This document shows, in pieces, positions 25,036 to 38,000 of a stretch of 64,000 bases of DNA. A model generated the notes under the pieces. It ran no database searches and had not been told where the DNA came from. It saw nothing but the letters and a program-made list of their open reading frames with translations. Source of the stretch: Hedera helix (Eukaryota > Streptophyta > Magnoliopsida > Apiales > Araliaceae); the NCBI GenBank assembly GCA_947179155.2, contig OX359269.1:33009017-33073016 (forward strand), given 5' to 3'. The position numbers were made by a program, and so were the translations under genes. Numbering within the stretch: position 1 is the first letter of the stretch; each line of letters starts with the position of its first letter.

Positions 25036-25959
25036 ACTTGTGACGACCCCAAATCCGGGTTACTTTAACCTCGGATCCGGTTCAACACGAGTACTACCTT
25101 TTCCTTATTGTTCATGAATTACAACAATATTATAATTGTTAAATAATCATTTATTTACAATTTTACAACATCTCTTTCTATTCCAGAATCGAAATCTTTA
25201 TACATTCCTAGTATGTCTCAATATCATACATGATACGACATTCTATTACAATCAAATTGAGTATTTAACACTCATATAATATACCAACTAAGTATTATAC
25301 TACACAATCATTTACCTGTCCAATTCGGACTGATATCTACAATAGACATTTAGATCTTTAGTGAAAGTAATATGCTTTCCTGTTCCTTGATCTTTATCGA
25401 GAACTTCAACTAACTTGCACTATCTGAAAATGTTTGTTTTAAGCAAGAGTGAGCACGACGGCTCAGCAAGTTTAACAGTTACACATAACACATTACATGC
25501 TACACATATACTCTGCAATTTATACTTACATCATGCTTTTCATGCATTTCAGTTTATGTCATACTGCTTATGCATCACATATAACATCTAGCAATTCATG
25601 CTTCATATTTATACATAATCTACATGTAATCATACCTCATGCATATCACAATTATCATCAATATCTTTCTATTAACAATTTAATATCACATCATAGCATG
25701 TTAAAGCACATAGGAGCAAGTTCTGAAAAACTTGCCTGGTCGCTTCTACCATTTACGCCTATTTGCGTCATTTGCTCAACCTACAATTTATATAACAAAT
25801 TGACATAATCATTAGCTACCAGGACTTTTAATTAGTCTTAACTTAAGACCTTAACTTCAAATTATTAACTCTTTAGTTATCCGATAAACGAACCCTTAAG
25901 TTCCGGACAAAAATCCTAGCCCAACAAACCGAGTTGGACATGTCGGTAAACTTAACCAA

Positions 25960-26436
25960 CTTATTAATATTATTAATTATTTAATAATATTTTAATTCCT
26001 TATTAATATTATTAACCATTTAATAATATTTTAATCACTTATTAATATTATTAACCATTTAATAATATTTTACTCACATATTAATATTATTAATCATTTA
26101 ATAATATTTTAATCACATATTAATATTATTAACCATTTAATAATATTTTAATCACTCATTAATATTATTAACCATTTAATAATATTTTAATCACTCATTA
26201 ATATTATTAATCATTTAATAATATTTTAATCACATATTAATATTATTAACCATTTAATAATATTTTAATCACTCATTAATATTATTAACCATTTAATAAT
26301 ATTTTAATCACTCATTAATATTATTAACCATTTAATGATATTTTAATCATTTACAAATGTTATTCATCATTCAATAACTTTTTAATCATATACTAATATT
26401 ATTGATCATTTAATAATATTTTAATAATCTTCAAAT
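25960..26436. repeat. 39-bp tandem array, second LTR copy
   Basis: The same array as at 19,262-19,738, offset by 6,698 bases, with the same unit order. It was therefore fixed before insertion and copied by reverse transcription. Confidence 0.92.
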
Positions 26437-27505
26437 AATACCAATAGTTAACTTTTTAATTGTGTTAACTTTAGTCTTTATTTTAAACATTTAATTACCA
26501 ATTAATGATTAATGGATTTCATATATATTGGTTTAATAACCAAAACATTCATTTTACACTTATTTCAACTTAAATTTTCATAAAAAACTCGACCCGAACC
26601 GACCCGACCCGACCCGGAGCTGGAAAAATCTGCTTAACAGATTGTTCTGACGCAGCTGCGTCAGTCTTGACGCGGCTGCGTCAGCCATTTTGTCCGAAAG
26701 TCAATTTTTTTGACTGCTCGACCCTCCGACGCTCCGACAGCCATAACTTCTTCATTTTAAAACATTTTGGGGTGATTCTTGAGTCCATTCTCATCAGAAT
26801 TTCCCCTTCTACAACTTCTCTTTATATCACAAATCCAAATTCCGAACGGAACTAGGCTAAAAACTACTTACAAGGACAAAGTGAAAACTAAAATCACAAA
26901 TCCTTGGTTTTAAAGGTTCAAACTTGAATAAAATAAACTCTACACATTCAAATGACACCAACTTAGTGTTGTTGTCTTCCTAACTTCTTCTTTTACAACA
27001 TTTCATGGTTCAATCATATTTTTGAAAATGTTTGACACGAAATTTAAAGATCGAACCACTTAGGGTTTTACCGGTAATCACAATATGGAATTTTCTTCCA
27101 TTTATTTGCATACCACTCATACCAATACATGATTTAAACCTATCAAACCATGAATCTACCTATATATCATAGATTTAGACTTCTAGATCATCAAAATAAC
27201 TTTTGATCGGTTAAAAATACTTTTTAACCGTTCAAATCATATCTAGACTACAAAAATGAACTTAAGGAAAGTTTAGAACACTTTTTAACCTCTTGGATAT
27301 GGATGTTCTTCTTCTTGATCTTCTTGATCTACCCAAAATAGCTATCCTTCTTGATGACTTAACCTTCTTCTTACCAATATTCACTAACACTTTGGAGAAC
27401 ATAGATGAATCTCTCAAATGTGCTCTCCCTTCTCTCTAGAACCTCTCTCTATAACTTGGTGAAATGAATAAATGACCAAACTTTTTCAAGCCTTGGTAAT
27501 GAGTT

Positions 27506-27515
27506 CTATTTATAG
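27506..27515 (-). promoter_or_regulatory. TATA box of LARD 5' LTR
   Basis: CTATAAATAG on the minus strand. Being in the 5' LTR, this would be the core promoter for the genomic transcript, with a start near 27,480. Confidence 0.5.
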
Positions 27516-28342
27516 GACTCAACTAACCTCACTTATCATCCACTAATCAACTAACATAGGTGAATTAAAGGATTAATCCATGCTTACTATTTTAGTGAAT
27601 GACTACTTGATGGACTTGGTGATTGACCAAGTGATTGACCACCATGAATGACCATTTTGATTGACTAGGGTGGTTGGGTAGTTGGTGAGCAATTCACCCA
27701 ACACTTAACCCACATGTGGTTAACTCTCATAAGACCTATGGTTAAAGTACTACACTTAACCTTGGTCACTTAAAACTCAACCTTAGTTAGGGCTCATCTT
27801 ATTTATATATCTCACAACAACTAACCACAATGTGGTTAATTCTCTACATTAAAATGACCTAGGTTGGTTCACTCACCCAACCATGGTCTAAACTCATCAA
27901 TTAAACATACACACATCTTTCACCAAATAACCCAAGTAGGGTTAATTCTCTACAATCAATTATACATATATATTCAATATATTTATATAATTACTAACAC
28001 TTAACTCTAGCATTGGTTAAGGTTTTATTTTTATTACCACTTAGGATTAACAAGTAACCCAACAATGGTTAGTTCTCTACAACATAAATTCATAAGAATT
28101 GATCATCTTCATTGACTAGGGTTAGTGAATCACCCCTTGGTTAATTCATTTAACCAACATTGGTTAACTCTCTACCAATTCATATACTTACAACATATAT
28201 ATCTCTACATATTCACCAATAACATTTTATTTAAATTACATCATAGCTTGAATTGATCAATTTAAATTGAATACAAGCAACATGCATCTTTACTCAATCT
28301 CCAAGTGGGACCCCATGTTTGGTCAACACTCCACCATTTTTC

Positions 28343-28344
<2 letters not shown>

Positions 28345-28410
<66 letters not shown>
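28345..28410. repeat. (TA)n microsatellite in LARD 5' LTR
   Basis: About 33 TA units, against about 15 at the same place in the other LTR (21,673-21,702). The length difference arose after insertion. Confidence 0.95.
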
Positions 28411-28412
<2 letters not shown>

Positions 28413-29509
28413 CTTGCAATTTCTACTAACCATTAACCAATGTATGGTTAATTCTCTACAACATGTAACCCATGGTTACCTACCAATTCTACCTTGGTGA
28501 ATTATATACATACATAATTGTATCTATAATATTCTTCCTACAACTAACCCATGCATAGTTAAATCTTTAATTTATTTACTACCTAGGGTTACTCAATTAA
28601 CTCATCCATAGTTAATTCTCATCATCACATTCATTCACCTAACAATTAACCAATGTTTGGTTAATACTCTCTCTTGTCTACCAACTAGGGTTATTCAATT
28701 AACCCTACATTAGTTAATTCTCTACACTTAACAATATTTCTCAACACTTTGACCAACATTGGACTTTTAAGTATTTGGGCTACTAGTTTATTTTACGTTG
28801 GGCTCCCTTATTTAATTATTTGGGCTACCCAACACAACTCACACATCTTTATAACTTGGGCTAGGTAATTAATTTAATTGGACTACCACCACATTATATA
28901 CAATACTTGCCAATATTATTTAATTGGTCTTATATTAATTACCTCTTGGACTATTAATTAACATAACACTTGGGCTTATTATTTAATTACCCACTTTATA
29001 CCAATATTCTCATATTGGGCTAACATCTATAACAACTTTATTAATTAAGTTAATTACTTAATTAATTAACTTCTTAATATTGTCATTCTAGGCAATATTT
29101 TAACTTCTCTACTTATTAATTACAACTTTAATTCATGACTCCTATAATTAACTCAATTAATTATATTACATGACTTTCCTTCTTACTTCATATTTAAACT
29201 AATTAATTTATTAGCTTAATTGAGTATTAACTTACTCGTCCTCTTATTTGGCTAACCATCACACTGTAGGTATATACGTATTAATATAATTACCTTCACT
29301 TCTCAATTGAATTTATTTCCTTAATAAATTCTCTACATGCATCATTAAAATATTTTCACATTTAATTCTTAACAAATAAATTATGTTAAAAAAAATGTTT
29401 ACCCATTTTCTACACATCTTACTTCTCAAATTCTAGGTTTTAAACCTTAACCTTTAATAAAATCAATTAAGATATTATTTAAAATCTTGAAAATATCTGG
29501 GATATTACA

Positions 29510-29514
29510 GTGCG
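29510..29514. repeat. Right target-site duplication GTGCG of the LARD-like element
   Basis: Exact match to 18,336-18,340. Confidence 0.92.
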
Positions 29515-29747
29515 CAAGTAGAAAACTCTGGTTTTAAATTGTATAAAGACATCTATGTATATATTTGTTTTCATATGATGTAATCTTTAAGATTAGATAA
29601 CCTGAGAGTTATTATGTAAGTTTTGTAATGATACAGGTTAACTTTATAAGATTTTGTATGTTGGGTACTATAGATGTATGAATGTATTGAATAGTGAGCA
29701 CTAAACTCGAGATTCAAGGAACCCAGATTTGGGAGCGTCACACAAAC

Positions 29748-30558
29748 AATTAAAATAAAAAATTTTAATTTTCTATTATTTTATTTTTTATTCTACTTAA
29801 ATTTTCTATTATTTTCTTTTCCGTCTAAAACTCAAAAACAAAGTATCAGGGTTTGATAATCTGGAGATGGAAACGCATTGAAAAATAAGGCAACTCCATT
29901 TTGTTTTGAGCAATTATTGGGTCTTAATTTAATATTATCAAATGATTTATTATCATTTGTTTATATTAATTATTTATACTATTTTATTTAATTATATAAT
30001 ATTAATGACACATCATATAAATAATTTTTTTATATAAAGAACTCTTTTAAAACCGCTGCCATCACTCTTCCATATCTATCTATTTACATATAGAAAAAAT
30101 TGTTTAGTCATTAGGTATATGTTTGCTTATACTCAACTTTTGGTCAATTTGAGCATTTAAAAATTAAAATATTTTATTTTAAACATTACTTATTTAACTC
30201 ACAAATGTGATATTTATGACTTGTAGGTAGTAAAATATATTTATAATAAATTTTAAAAAATAAAAAATATTTGCTAACCTTATTTTAAAACTACTTATAA
30301 TTATTTTTTATAAAAATAATTATTTGATTTATTTTTTTCCTAACGTGTAATTTCAATGAATTCAATTCATAACTCTTGCAAATCTTTAGAATAATTCTTT
30401 TAGGTTTTAGCATATTCCTCTCATGTTTATCATTTGTGAATTTTAAAGGTCTAACTCGTAATTTGTTATTTCTACGTTCAAATAAAAATTACATATATTC
30501 AGCTCATTTTAATTTTGTTTATTATGCCTTCAAATGACTTTGGATCTTATTTAGTATA
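29748..30558. other. AT-rich intergenic spacer
   Basis: AT-rich DNA between the solo LTR and the next MITE, in the original PTAC6-UBN intergenic region. No gene, RNA or clear repeat seen. Confidence 0.4.
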
Positions 30559-30566
30559 TCACGGTG

Positions 30567-31049
30567 TAGGGGTGTTCATCGGTTTTTAACCGAACCGGAA
30601 CCGAAAAAATCGAACCGGTACCGAACCGAAAATACCGTTAAACCAAGAACCGAAATCGGTACCGAATTATCGGTTCGGTACCGGTTCGGTACAAAATCGG
30701 TTCGGTTTTTTCTGTTCGGTTTTTCGGTAAAACCGCATATATTATATATAATTAAAATTTATAAATAATAATTAAAAATTACCTATTTATTACCTATTTT
30801 TAAGTAATAATTTACAAATAATAATTATTATTTAATTTATTTTTATAATAATTATTATTTATAAATAATAATTATTATTTATTTCGATTTTTTCGGTATA
30901 CCGAAATGTACCGAATTTACAAAAACCCAAAACCGTTACCGGTACCGATTATTACAAAAAAACCGAAAAAACCGAACCGAAAAAAGCCGGTACCGGTTTG
31001 GACCGGTTCGGTAAAAAACCGAAAAAACCGAATCATTTGGACACCCCTA
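30567..31049. mobile_element. hAT-type MITE with CGGTTCGG repeats
   Basis: This 483-bp element has ends TAGGGGTGTTCATCGG (left) and TAGGGGTGTCCAAATG (right, minus strand). It is flanked by a perfect 8-bp duplication TCACGGTG (30,559-30,566 and 31,050-31,057). Both arms are rich in ACCGAACCGG/CCGGTTCGGT and can fold on each other; the centre is AT-rich. The 8-bp duplication points to hAT transposase. There is no coding sequence. Confidence 0.9.
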
Positions 31050-31166
31050 TCACGGTGAAAGACCATAAATGAAAATTTTATTATTATTAAAAAAATTCTC
31101 GTAGTTCTATTCGTATATTTGGTTGAGCTAAAAGAATTCGAACGTACATATTAACGTTAATTGATA

Positions 31167-31409
31167 TTCTATCGGTCCAAAATTAAAGATACAATATAAT
31201 TTTTGAGATCAAATGACGATATATTAAATTTTAAAATTGATATGATTCATAAAAATTTATAATAAAATAAAATTTATAATTAATAGTTTTTGTTATATAT
31301 TATATAATTATATCAATTAAAATTAAGTAAATTTATATTAATTTGAAGTTTAACATGCCATTGTTTAACAAAAATTAAATTGTATTTTTAATTTTAAAAC
31401 GGAGAGAGT
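31167..31409. mobile_element. Possible degraded Stowaway-like MITE
   Basis: The left edge CTATCGGTCCAAAATTAAAG resembles the minus-strand right edge CTCTCTCCGTTTTAAAATTA, and both continue into similar AATACAAT-type sequence. Length and AT content fit a Stowaway element, but no clean TA duplication was found. Confidence 0.4.
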
Positions 31410-32029
31410 GATTTGTCTTTTAGTTGGATAAGAAAAATAAAAATGTAATTTATGACGAAAATTTTCATCCGTCTATTTAATGTAAGAAACATTATTTATA
31501 GTCTACTACTACGATTTATTTCTTTTTACTATGGACACTTGCTTTCTTATGATTAGTAATTTACAATTTTACTATGGACACTCTTTAGATTGACAGTGAC
31601 ATCATTTAAAATTCAATCAAATAAACATGTATTTATATATTTATTTAATAATTCAAAATTTCACCAAGATTGTAAGAAACGAGTAGTATTTATTTTTTCC
31701 CTTGGAATATTGATATCCAAATAAGTAAAAAAATTAGATAAATTTAATTTTTTTTCATACAACTTTCAAGGAAAAGGAAAAACAGAGAAGGGCAAGTGAA
31801 CAGGAAAGATGGGTTCGCGGAGCAATCGAGGGGGGAGTTGATTTAGCGGTTAAAGAGCCGGACGTTTCAGTGTCCCGCGCATCTGAACAAAAGAAATTCA
31901 CCGAAAATTAAAAATAAAAAACCCCCCACGAAATCACTCTTTATCTTTCTCTCTGTAGCTAATTCAGTCCTCAATTTAGGGGTTTTTCGAAACCCTAGGT
32001 GCCTCCAATTCGCAATTGGTTACTAATTG
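31410..32029. other. Promoter and 5' leader region of the ubinuclein gene
   Basis: AT-rich DNA that becomes leader-like from about 31,760, with the CT-rich ATCTTTCTCTCTGTAGC tract at about 31,940-31,960 and a short leader before the ATG at 32,030. No convincing TATA box was assigned. Confidence 0.4.
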
Positions 32030-35000
32030 ATGGAGGAAGGCGGTGCTAGTGGTAGTGGCGGCGGCGGTGGCGAATCTGCTAGGGTTTCGACATCTTATAT
32101 GGCCGCCGGTGGGCGTCAGAGGTTTGAAGTGGAGCTGAGACCGGGGGAAACGACAATTGTGTCGTGGAAGAAGCTGGTGAAGGATGCGAATAAGGTTGCG
32201 AAAGATGCGAATAAGGCGGCTAAGAGGAAAGCCACAGCGATGGAGGTGCCATCCGTTCCTCAGTCTGCTATGGAGCCTCGGGTTGCTCCGGTGAGTTATT
32301 TAATGATTTGTTTATGTTCACTACTGAGAATTTTTAATCTAGTTAGTAGTCAATTTAAATTCGGAAATTATTTGTTAATTGTAATTTTGTTAATGTAGTT
32401 GAATATGATGCTAAATTTATGTTTAATTGTTAAGCAAATGGTAGTTGTTTTGTGGTTTCATATTACAAATTATAGGACTGAGCTGTTACAAAATTATAGT
32501 AGCTGATCGTGTCTAGAATTAGGAATAGCCATGGGTGTCTTCATCGATCCATTTGGCTTATTTTAAGCATGAATCGGATGTTAAACATATAATGTGCACG
32601 TTATTTATTTTTAGGGTCTAGCTAGCCTCGCACAATTTTGGGAAGATCACTTGTAAATACATGTTTCCTTAATTCTTAGTTATGTTTCGCTGTGTAGGGA
32701 GAGGCTCCTGAAAATGAAGCCAATGATGCACCTCCTGCAAGTCGGTTTAGCGCTGTGATTGAGAAGATTGAACGCTTATACATGGTATGAAATATGTCTA
32801 TTAAATCATTTCTTTCTATATGCTACTTTCCACATACTTAACCAAAAAAGAAGTAAAATAAAAAAATAAGACTACTTTGAGGGTTATTTGTCTGATCAAT
32901 TCATTCTGTTTATAATACTCTCGAATGCAATAAGTTGATAACATATACTTTTCAGGGTAAGAACAGTAGCGACGAGGAAGATCTTAATGATGTTCCTGAT
33001 GATGATGAATATGATACTGAGGATTCTTTCATAGACGACGCTGAACTGGTTGGTATTGCCATCTCTTATCTGTGCTTTCTCTAAGAGTCCTTTATTTTTG
33101 TGCTGCATCAGCTGATCAAATATGAGATAACAAGCAACCACCAGAAGTAACATCACTCAGCCGTGCTTCTTTCCCTGCATTGTTTTTACTTATAGCCATC
33201 CGTATTTTGATTCATTCTTTTGATAAGATGAAAGTATTATGTGTAGATTGATAGAGAGACTGAGGTGGTCCCCAAATAATATTTGGACGAGTATCCAGGA
33301 CATATGTGAATGAATTAAAGTCTGGATACTAATTTACAGTATTTTTGTTGTTCCATATTATTCATAATATTTCCTTTGTTAATAACAAGTAGGAGAATCT
33401 AGTATGCTTGCATGCAATCACATCACCAGTAGTGTCCTCCCCAAGCAGGTGGCCAGTAGGGAAGCTAGATGCAAAGTTTACAACAACAAATTACTTCATT
33501 TTCTTTATTTTTTGCCTACTTACCGATAATAAGAATTTTCTTCAGCATGCTCTTGCGACAACTTTTGTTATGTGTAGATCAGGTCTGAGTAGATTTTTGT
33601 TTGTTTTCTTGTTGATGCAGGATGAATATTTTCAGGTTGATAATTCAGCAATAAAGCATGATGGATTCTTTGTTAATCGTGGGATGTTAGAGCGCACGTT
33701 AGTTTCTCATAATCACTTTCTGTTGCGATCATTACATAATTATCTTGATACTAGTTCTTGTTTGCTGTATTTGTATTTGCTCCACTTTTGAGTATTACAT
33801 AAGACCAATAATTTCTTTATTCATAGTTTGTGATTTAACTTGAGGGAGAACTTGTTCCCAAACTTTTTCGTTGATTAGCCTTAAAATCCGTACTTCGTAT
33901 GGGCATATGTTTTTTGCCTTAAAATCCGTACTTCGTATGGGCATATGTTTTTTTTGATAAGTGTTGAGATAACATGTTGAATGTGGAGATGTATCTCTTG
34001 AACATCTGCCTCATGTAAGAGCTTTAGGACCATGTTTGCGTGTTTTCTTTTCTGTACTATCCTCTAAAACACACCAAAAACATGTTTGGATAATGTTTCT
34101 AAATTGAGAGTTAATGGACCTAAAAATTTTCATGGATTTGCTACATATCACCACTAGGGGTAAATGGTATTGCACTACTGCATTGACACTTCTATCATAT
34201 CCAGAAGTCAATCTAGGCCGTCAAAAACATCTCATGACCTCGAGGAGGGCCCACGGGTTAATTCCTACGCTAGCACACAGATCAACCAAAAAATCAAAGC
34301 AATCAAATTTTTTTGGGTGTACTTTTACTAATTCCATCAAATTCTTTTTGAAGGTGAGTGTGAAGTGGTAAGAAAACGTTGGCCCATCTTCAGAAATTCC
34401 AGAAACAAAAAAGCTGAAAACCAAGATCATAACCAGAAAACAAAATCGCTAAGCTAACATGCCTTCACATTCTTTTCTCTGATCTTGCTGCAAGTATTAT
34501 ATATATATATATAATATCTATATGTACACATACATACATTTACTTGTGAGTGTGGATAAAAGAAATACTAGGAGTTATGAGCAATGCAACTCAGTAAAAA
34601 GAGGAGCCGACTTGTTCTGTATGTTTTATTATGGGTGCAGAGATAGTATCAACATTCCAAGTTGTGCGTACGCGTATATTTTTTTTTTTTTATTACTATT
34701 TTTAAGAATACATAAATGACTGCATGCTGATTACCAAAAATTGGGTTGCGGCCAAGTGACAAAATATCTACGAAGACAACTTTGGCTATAAATAGGTACT
34801 GCTAGCGAGATTACTTGAACTCAACTTGATTAAACTTTTGAGCCAAGTAACCTGAGTTTGAATGCAATTTTAGGTACTATTAATAAACGAGTCAAAACTA
34901 AACTCGACTTGTATGAACTTGGTTATGCTCATATAGGTTTGATCACCTACAAAATATAAAGTATAAATGATTGATTTTTTGTTATGTGCTTGATAAGAAC

Positions 35001-38000
35001 TTGAGCTCGACTTGATTTGACTCATTTGCTAAACGAGTGAGTTTGACAAATTAGAACAAACTAGATTTAAACTCAATGAAAACCTTAATGAGTCGCAGGG
35101 CCGGCCCTATGGTATGGGAAAAAAAGCCTGGGCTTTAGGCCCCATCTCAAAGGAAGGCCTCAAATTTTTATATACTATAAATAATTTATGTAAAAAAAAT
35201 CTTATAAAAATATAAACTCAATCAATCCTTAGGGCCCATAGTCCAATACAAATATTAAATACCTAAAAAAAATTAACATTATAAAAAAAAGCCTCATTAA
35301 AATAAAAAAATTTAATATTTACTCCGTCTCAAAATAAAAATCATCTATTGACTTTTGTAATCAAATTAACTATTTTTAAAATTAACAATTAAACATATAT
35401 ATTTAAATTTTCAAAAAAGTAAACATTGAGATTAGTACTAAATTTTATATAGTTTATAATGTTTATAGGATTTTTATACATATATTAAATAATAATAAGA
35501 TATATTGATTTAAAAAATAATTAATTTGACCATAAAAATCAATAAAAAAACATACTAAATATAAAAGGCCTCATTTAAAATTATCGCTTTAGGCCTCAAA
35601 TTGTCTTGAGCCACCCCTGATGAGTCGAGTTTGAAATTGGTTATATCTTCTCTTCCTTTTTGAATTTTGGCGTTGTTAAATTTAATTTAATCAATTTTAT
35701 CAGCTTTTGATCTTGTAAAAAAATTTGTTTCTTTTTTTTTTCTTCTTTATTTTCTTTATTTTTTTTGAGAATTTAGCTTTCATCTAGATCTATGTATTAA
35801 TTTCGGTTTTATTAAAAAAAAAAACATGTATTGCATTTGTTTTTGACTTTTCCAGATAATTAGGGTTATATTCCACGTGTACAATGGGATTAGATGAATA
35901 CTATTTTTATTAATCGACTTCAATTTTTTTTTCTTTGTTGTGTTCCTAATTTCTATTTCTTTTGCCATTTTTGTTTGTTTATCTTTTTGGTAGAAATGAA
36001 CCTACCATATCACCACACCAGCAACCAAAGAAACGGAGAAGGAAAGATTTGGCAAAAGATCAAGTTGGAAGTGACGAGGGAAATATTCCTAACAAACATG
36101 TTAAAGTGGGAAAGAAGGGTGCTGGGAGGTCTTTGCCTTTAGCAGAGAAAAACTCTACTGATCCAACTCTCGTTATGGCTCTACCTACTGTAAACTTTGA
36201 AGATCTGAAATATCAGAATCAGACAAGCTCTTCCGGAATTTCTGCTAAAAATAAATCAGCTGAGTTTAAAAATGCAATGCACCTGTCTCCTGTAATAGTT
36301 TCAAATGGCGAGGCCATTACAGAGGAAAAGGGTGAGAAGCAGAAGCCAGGAGTCCTCCCATCTAAGAACCATGGTAGCAAGTTGAAAGACGGAAATGAAT
36401 TTTCTGATGCTTCAAATCATAGGTTGAATGAAAAAATCTCGCATGCACAATGCAAATCACAATCTGCAAGATCACCGAACAGTGGTGAAGACTTGGGCCA
36501 ATCAGTTCAACAGAAAGAAAAGAATGGGATTCGTGAACGATCTGACATCACTGTTTCCGAGGGTAGGAACTCCATGCAAACTATGGTGAGTAGATTTCTC
36601 GTACCGTACTTGCATGTTCCTTACAGTTATTGAATTATATAAATCAAACTTTGTGGTGCCTATGCAATTTAATATATATCTAGAACAACTTATACGGTCA
36701 TTATGGGTGTATGAAATTTGAGATGATGTTGCACAGTTGCACTGCTATGGCTTAGGTTTGATTTTCATCATTTTTTTTGGCCATAAAAGCACTACGAGAC
36801 TTTGTAATATAAGTTTAATCTATTAAAAGAAGATAAAAAAAATAAGACAGACACTGTTCTTTGCTGCGCGAGTTTGTTTCAATACTTAACTATTAGATGT
36901 TATCACTCTGAATGTTTCCGGTTCTTCCTCAATAATCTACATTTTCTCCATCATTTCTGCAAATGATAAACCTTCCTGTTCTTATTTGAAGAATACTATG
37001 ATATGTAGTATTGTGAATTCATAGTTAGTTCTTTTAAATGAACTATTGTGTTACTTTTGTGCCAATTTAGACTTGAAGAAGAAAACTCTGGAGCAATATG
37101 AAGGCCTCATATAACTTGTCAAAAATTAAATAAAAGAATTTGACAAACTTATATACCTTTTAAGCCCAAGGAAAAAGCCTTTATTTAGATTTAGAAATGT
37201 CTTAGGGAAGCATCTCATCTCCTTTCGGTAAAGGCAGCAGTCCAAAACTGAGATGTCTGTCTTTGTTCTCGCTCAAGCTAAAGCTCAAATATCATATTGA
37301 CTTTCTCTCACCGGATAGATAGAAAAGGTTGGAGAAAGTGACTTTCTGAAATTCTCTCCTTTCCAAAGCTGCAAAAGGTGGTATACGGTATAAAAATGCT
37401 GGCACATGAAATACACTCAAGATTTCCCTTTGTTATGCGTATATCCCAGGTTATTTTTTGTCTTTCTATTTTGTTTTGGCTTTGACTGATGAATATTCTG
37501 ACAAACAGCGTTTGAAATATTGCCAGTTTTTTTAGATTAGGTCCATTCTTGCATCACTTCAACTCAAGCAATTTTACCTATGCATGCTATAATATTATAT
37601 TGATTTCAATGAGTATATTTCACTACCCATATCATTGATTGATTTTTATTCAAAATCTTGCAGAAGGTTCTGCATGTGCAGAGGAAAGAAGGTTCTAGTG
37701 TTAAATCAAGAAGCTCAATGCTTGAAAAGGCCATTAGGGAGTTAGAGAAGATGGTCGCAGAATGTATGTGTTCCTATATTGACAAGTATAGGTTTTATTG
37801 ATATTAATTTTGAAACTTCATACTTAGATTATGTGCTCATATCTATATATGACAGCAAGACCTCCAAGTATGGAGATGCCCGACGCTGATATATCATCTC
37901 AGGCCATTAAAAGAAGAATGCCACCTGAAATAAAGCTGAAGCTTGCGAAAGTTGCAAGACTAGCGGTACTGAGAATAGCTAACTTGACATTACCATTTTT

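Larger units (their letters stand above)
22803..25038 (-). other. Non-coding internal domain of the LARD-like element
   Basis: This 2.24-kb region runs from PBS to PPT on the minus strand. I find no open frame with a recognisable domain. It contains degenerate repeated modules at about 24,280-24,660 (TATAGGAAGCTAAGCGGT, CTGCCCATACAAGG, CAACTCAGCCACTAAT) and a block at 23,270-23,625 with GTTTCGGCTAGAC, GGTGCGG and GAACAACCCCATAATGGGG. The latter motifs also occur inside the two neighbouring LTRs. Likely roles, by analogy with other non-autonomous elements, are packaging and reverse-transcription signals. Confidence 0.7.
18341..29509 (-). mobile_element. LARD-like non-autonomous Ty3/Gypsy LTR retrotransposon, young
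   Basis: This complete 11.2-kb element has two 4.46-kb LTRs, a 2.2-kb internal region, and a perfect GTGCG duplication. Orientation is minus: a PBS matching plant initiator-Met tRNA (TGGTATCAGAGC) lies inside the LTR at 25,039, and a PPT (AAGAAGGGGTGAA) inside the one ending at 22,802. The sequence beside the PPT (TTTCGGGGACGAAATTC) is typical of Tekay/Del elements. No gag, protease, RT, RNase H or integrase is recognisable in either strand, so it must be mobilised in trans. Large LTRs with a non-coding core match the LARD definition, although the core is shorter than the 3.5 kb of barley LARDs. By eye I counted seven substitutions, one 25-bp indel and a (TA)n length change between the LTRs. 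Confidence 0.88.
25039..29509 (-). repeat. 5' LTR of the LARD-like element
   Basis: This is the LTR next to the PBS, so the 5' LTR in element orientation. It is nearly identical to 18,341-22,802. Differences seen include a 25-bp shorter CGACCC run (26,589-26,615), a longer (TA)n (28,345-28,410) and seven single-base changes. It carries the same 39-bp array (25,960-26,436). Confidence 0.9.

Noticed and set aside
18799..25808. Two identical 103-codon open frames (18,799-19,110 and 25,497-25,808)
   Set aside because: They are the same stretch of the two LARD LTRs, on the strand opposite to the element, with no domain. Identity reflects the LTR duplication, not a gene pair.
33408..33791. A 127-codon open frame in the ubinuclein gene
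   Set aside because: It reads through exon 4 and its flanking introns; only 33,621-33,697 is supported as coding by splice signals and family motifs.
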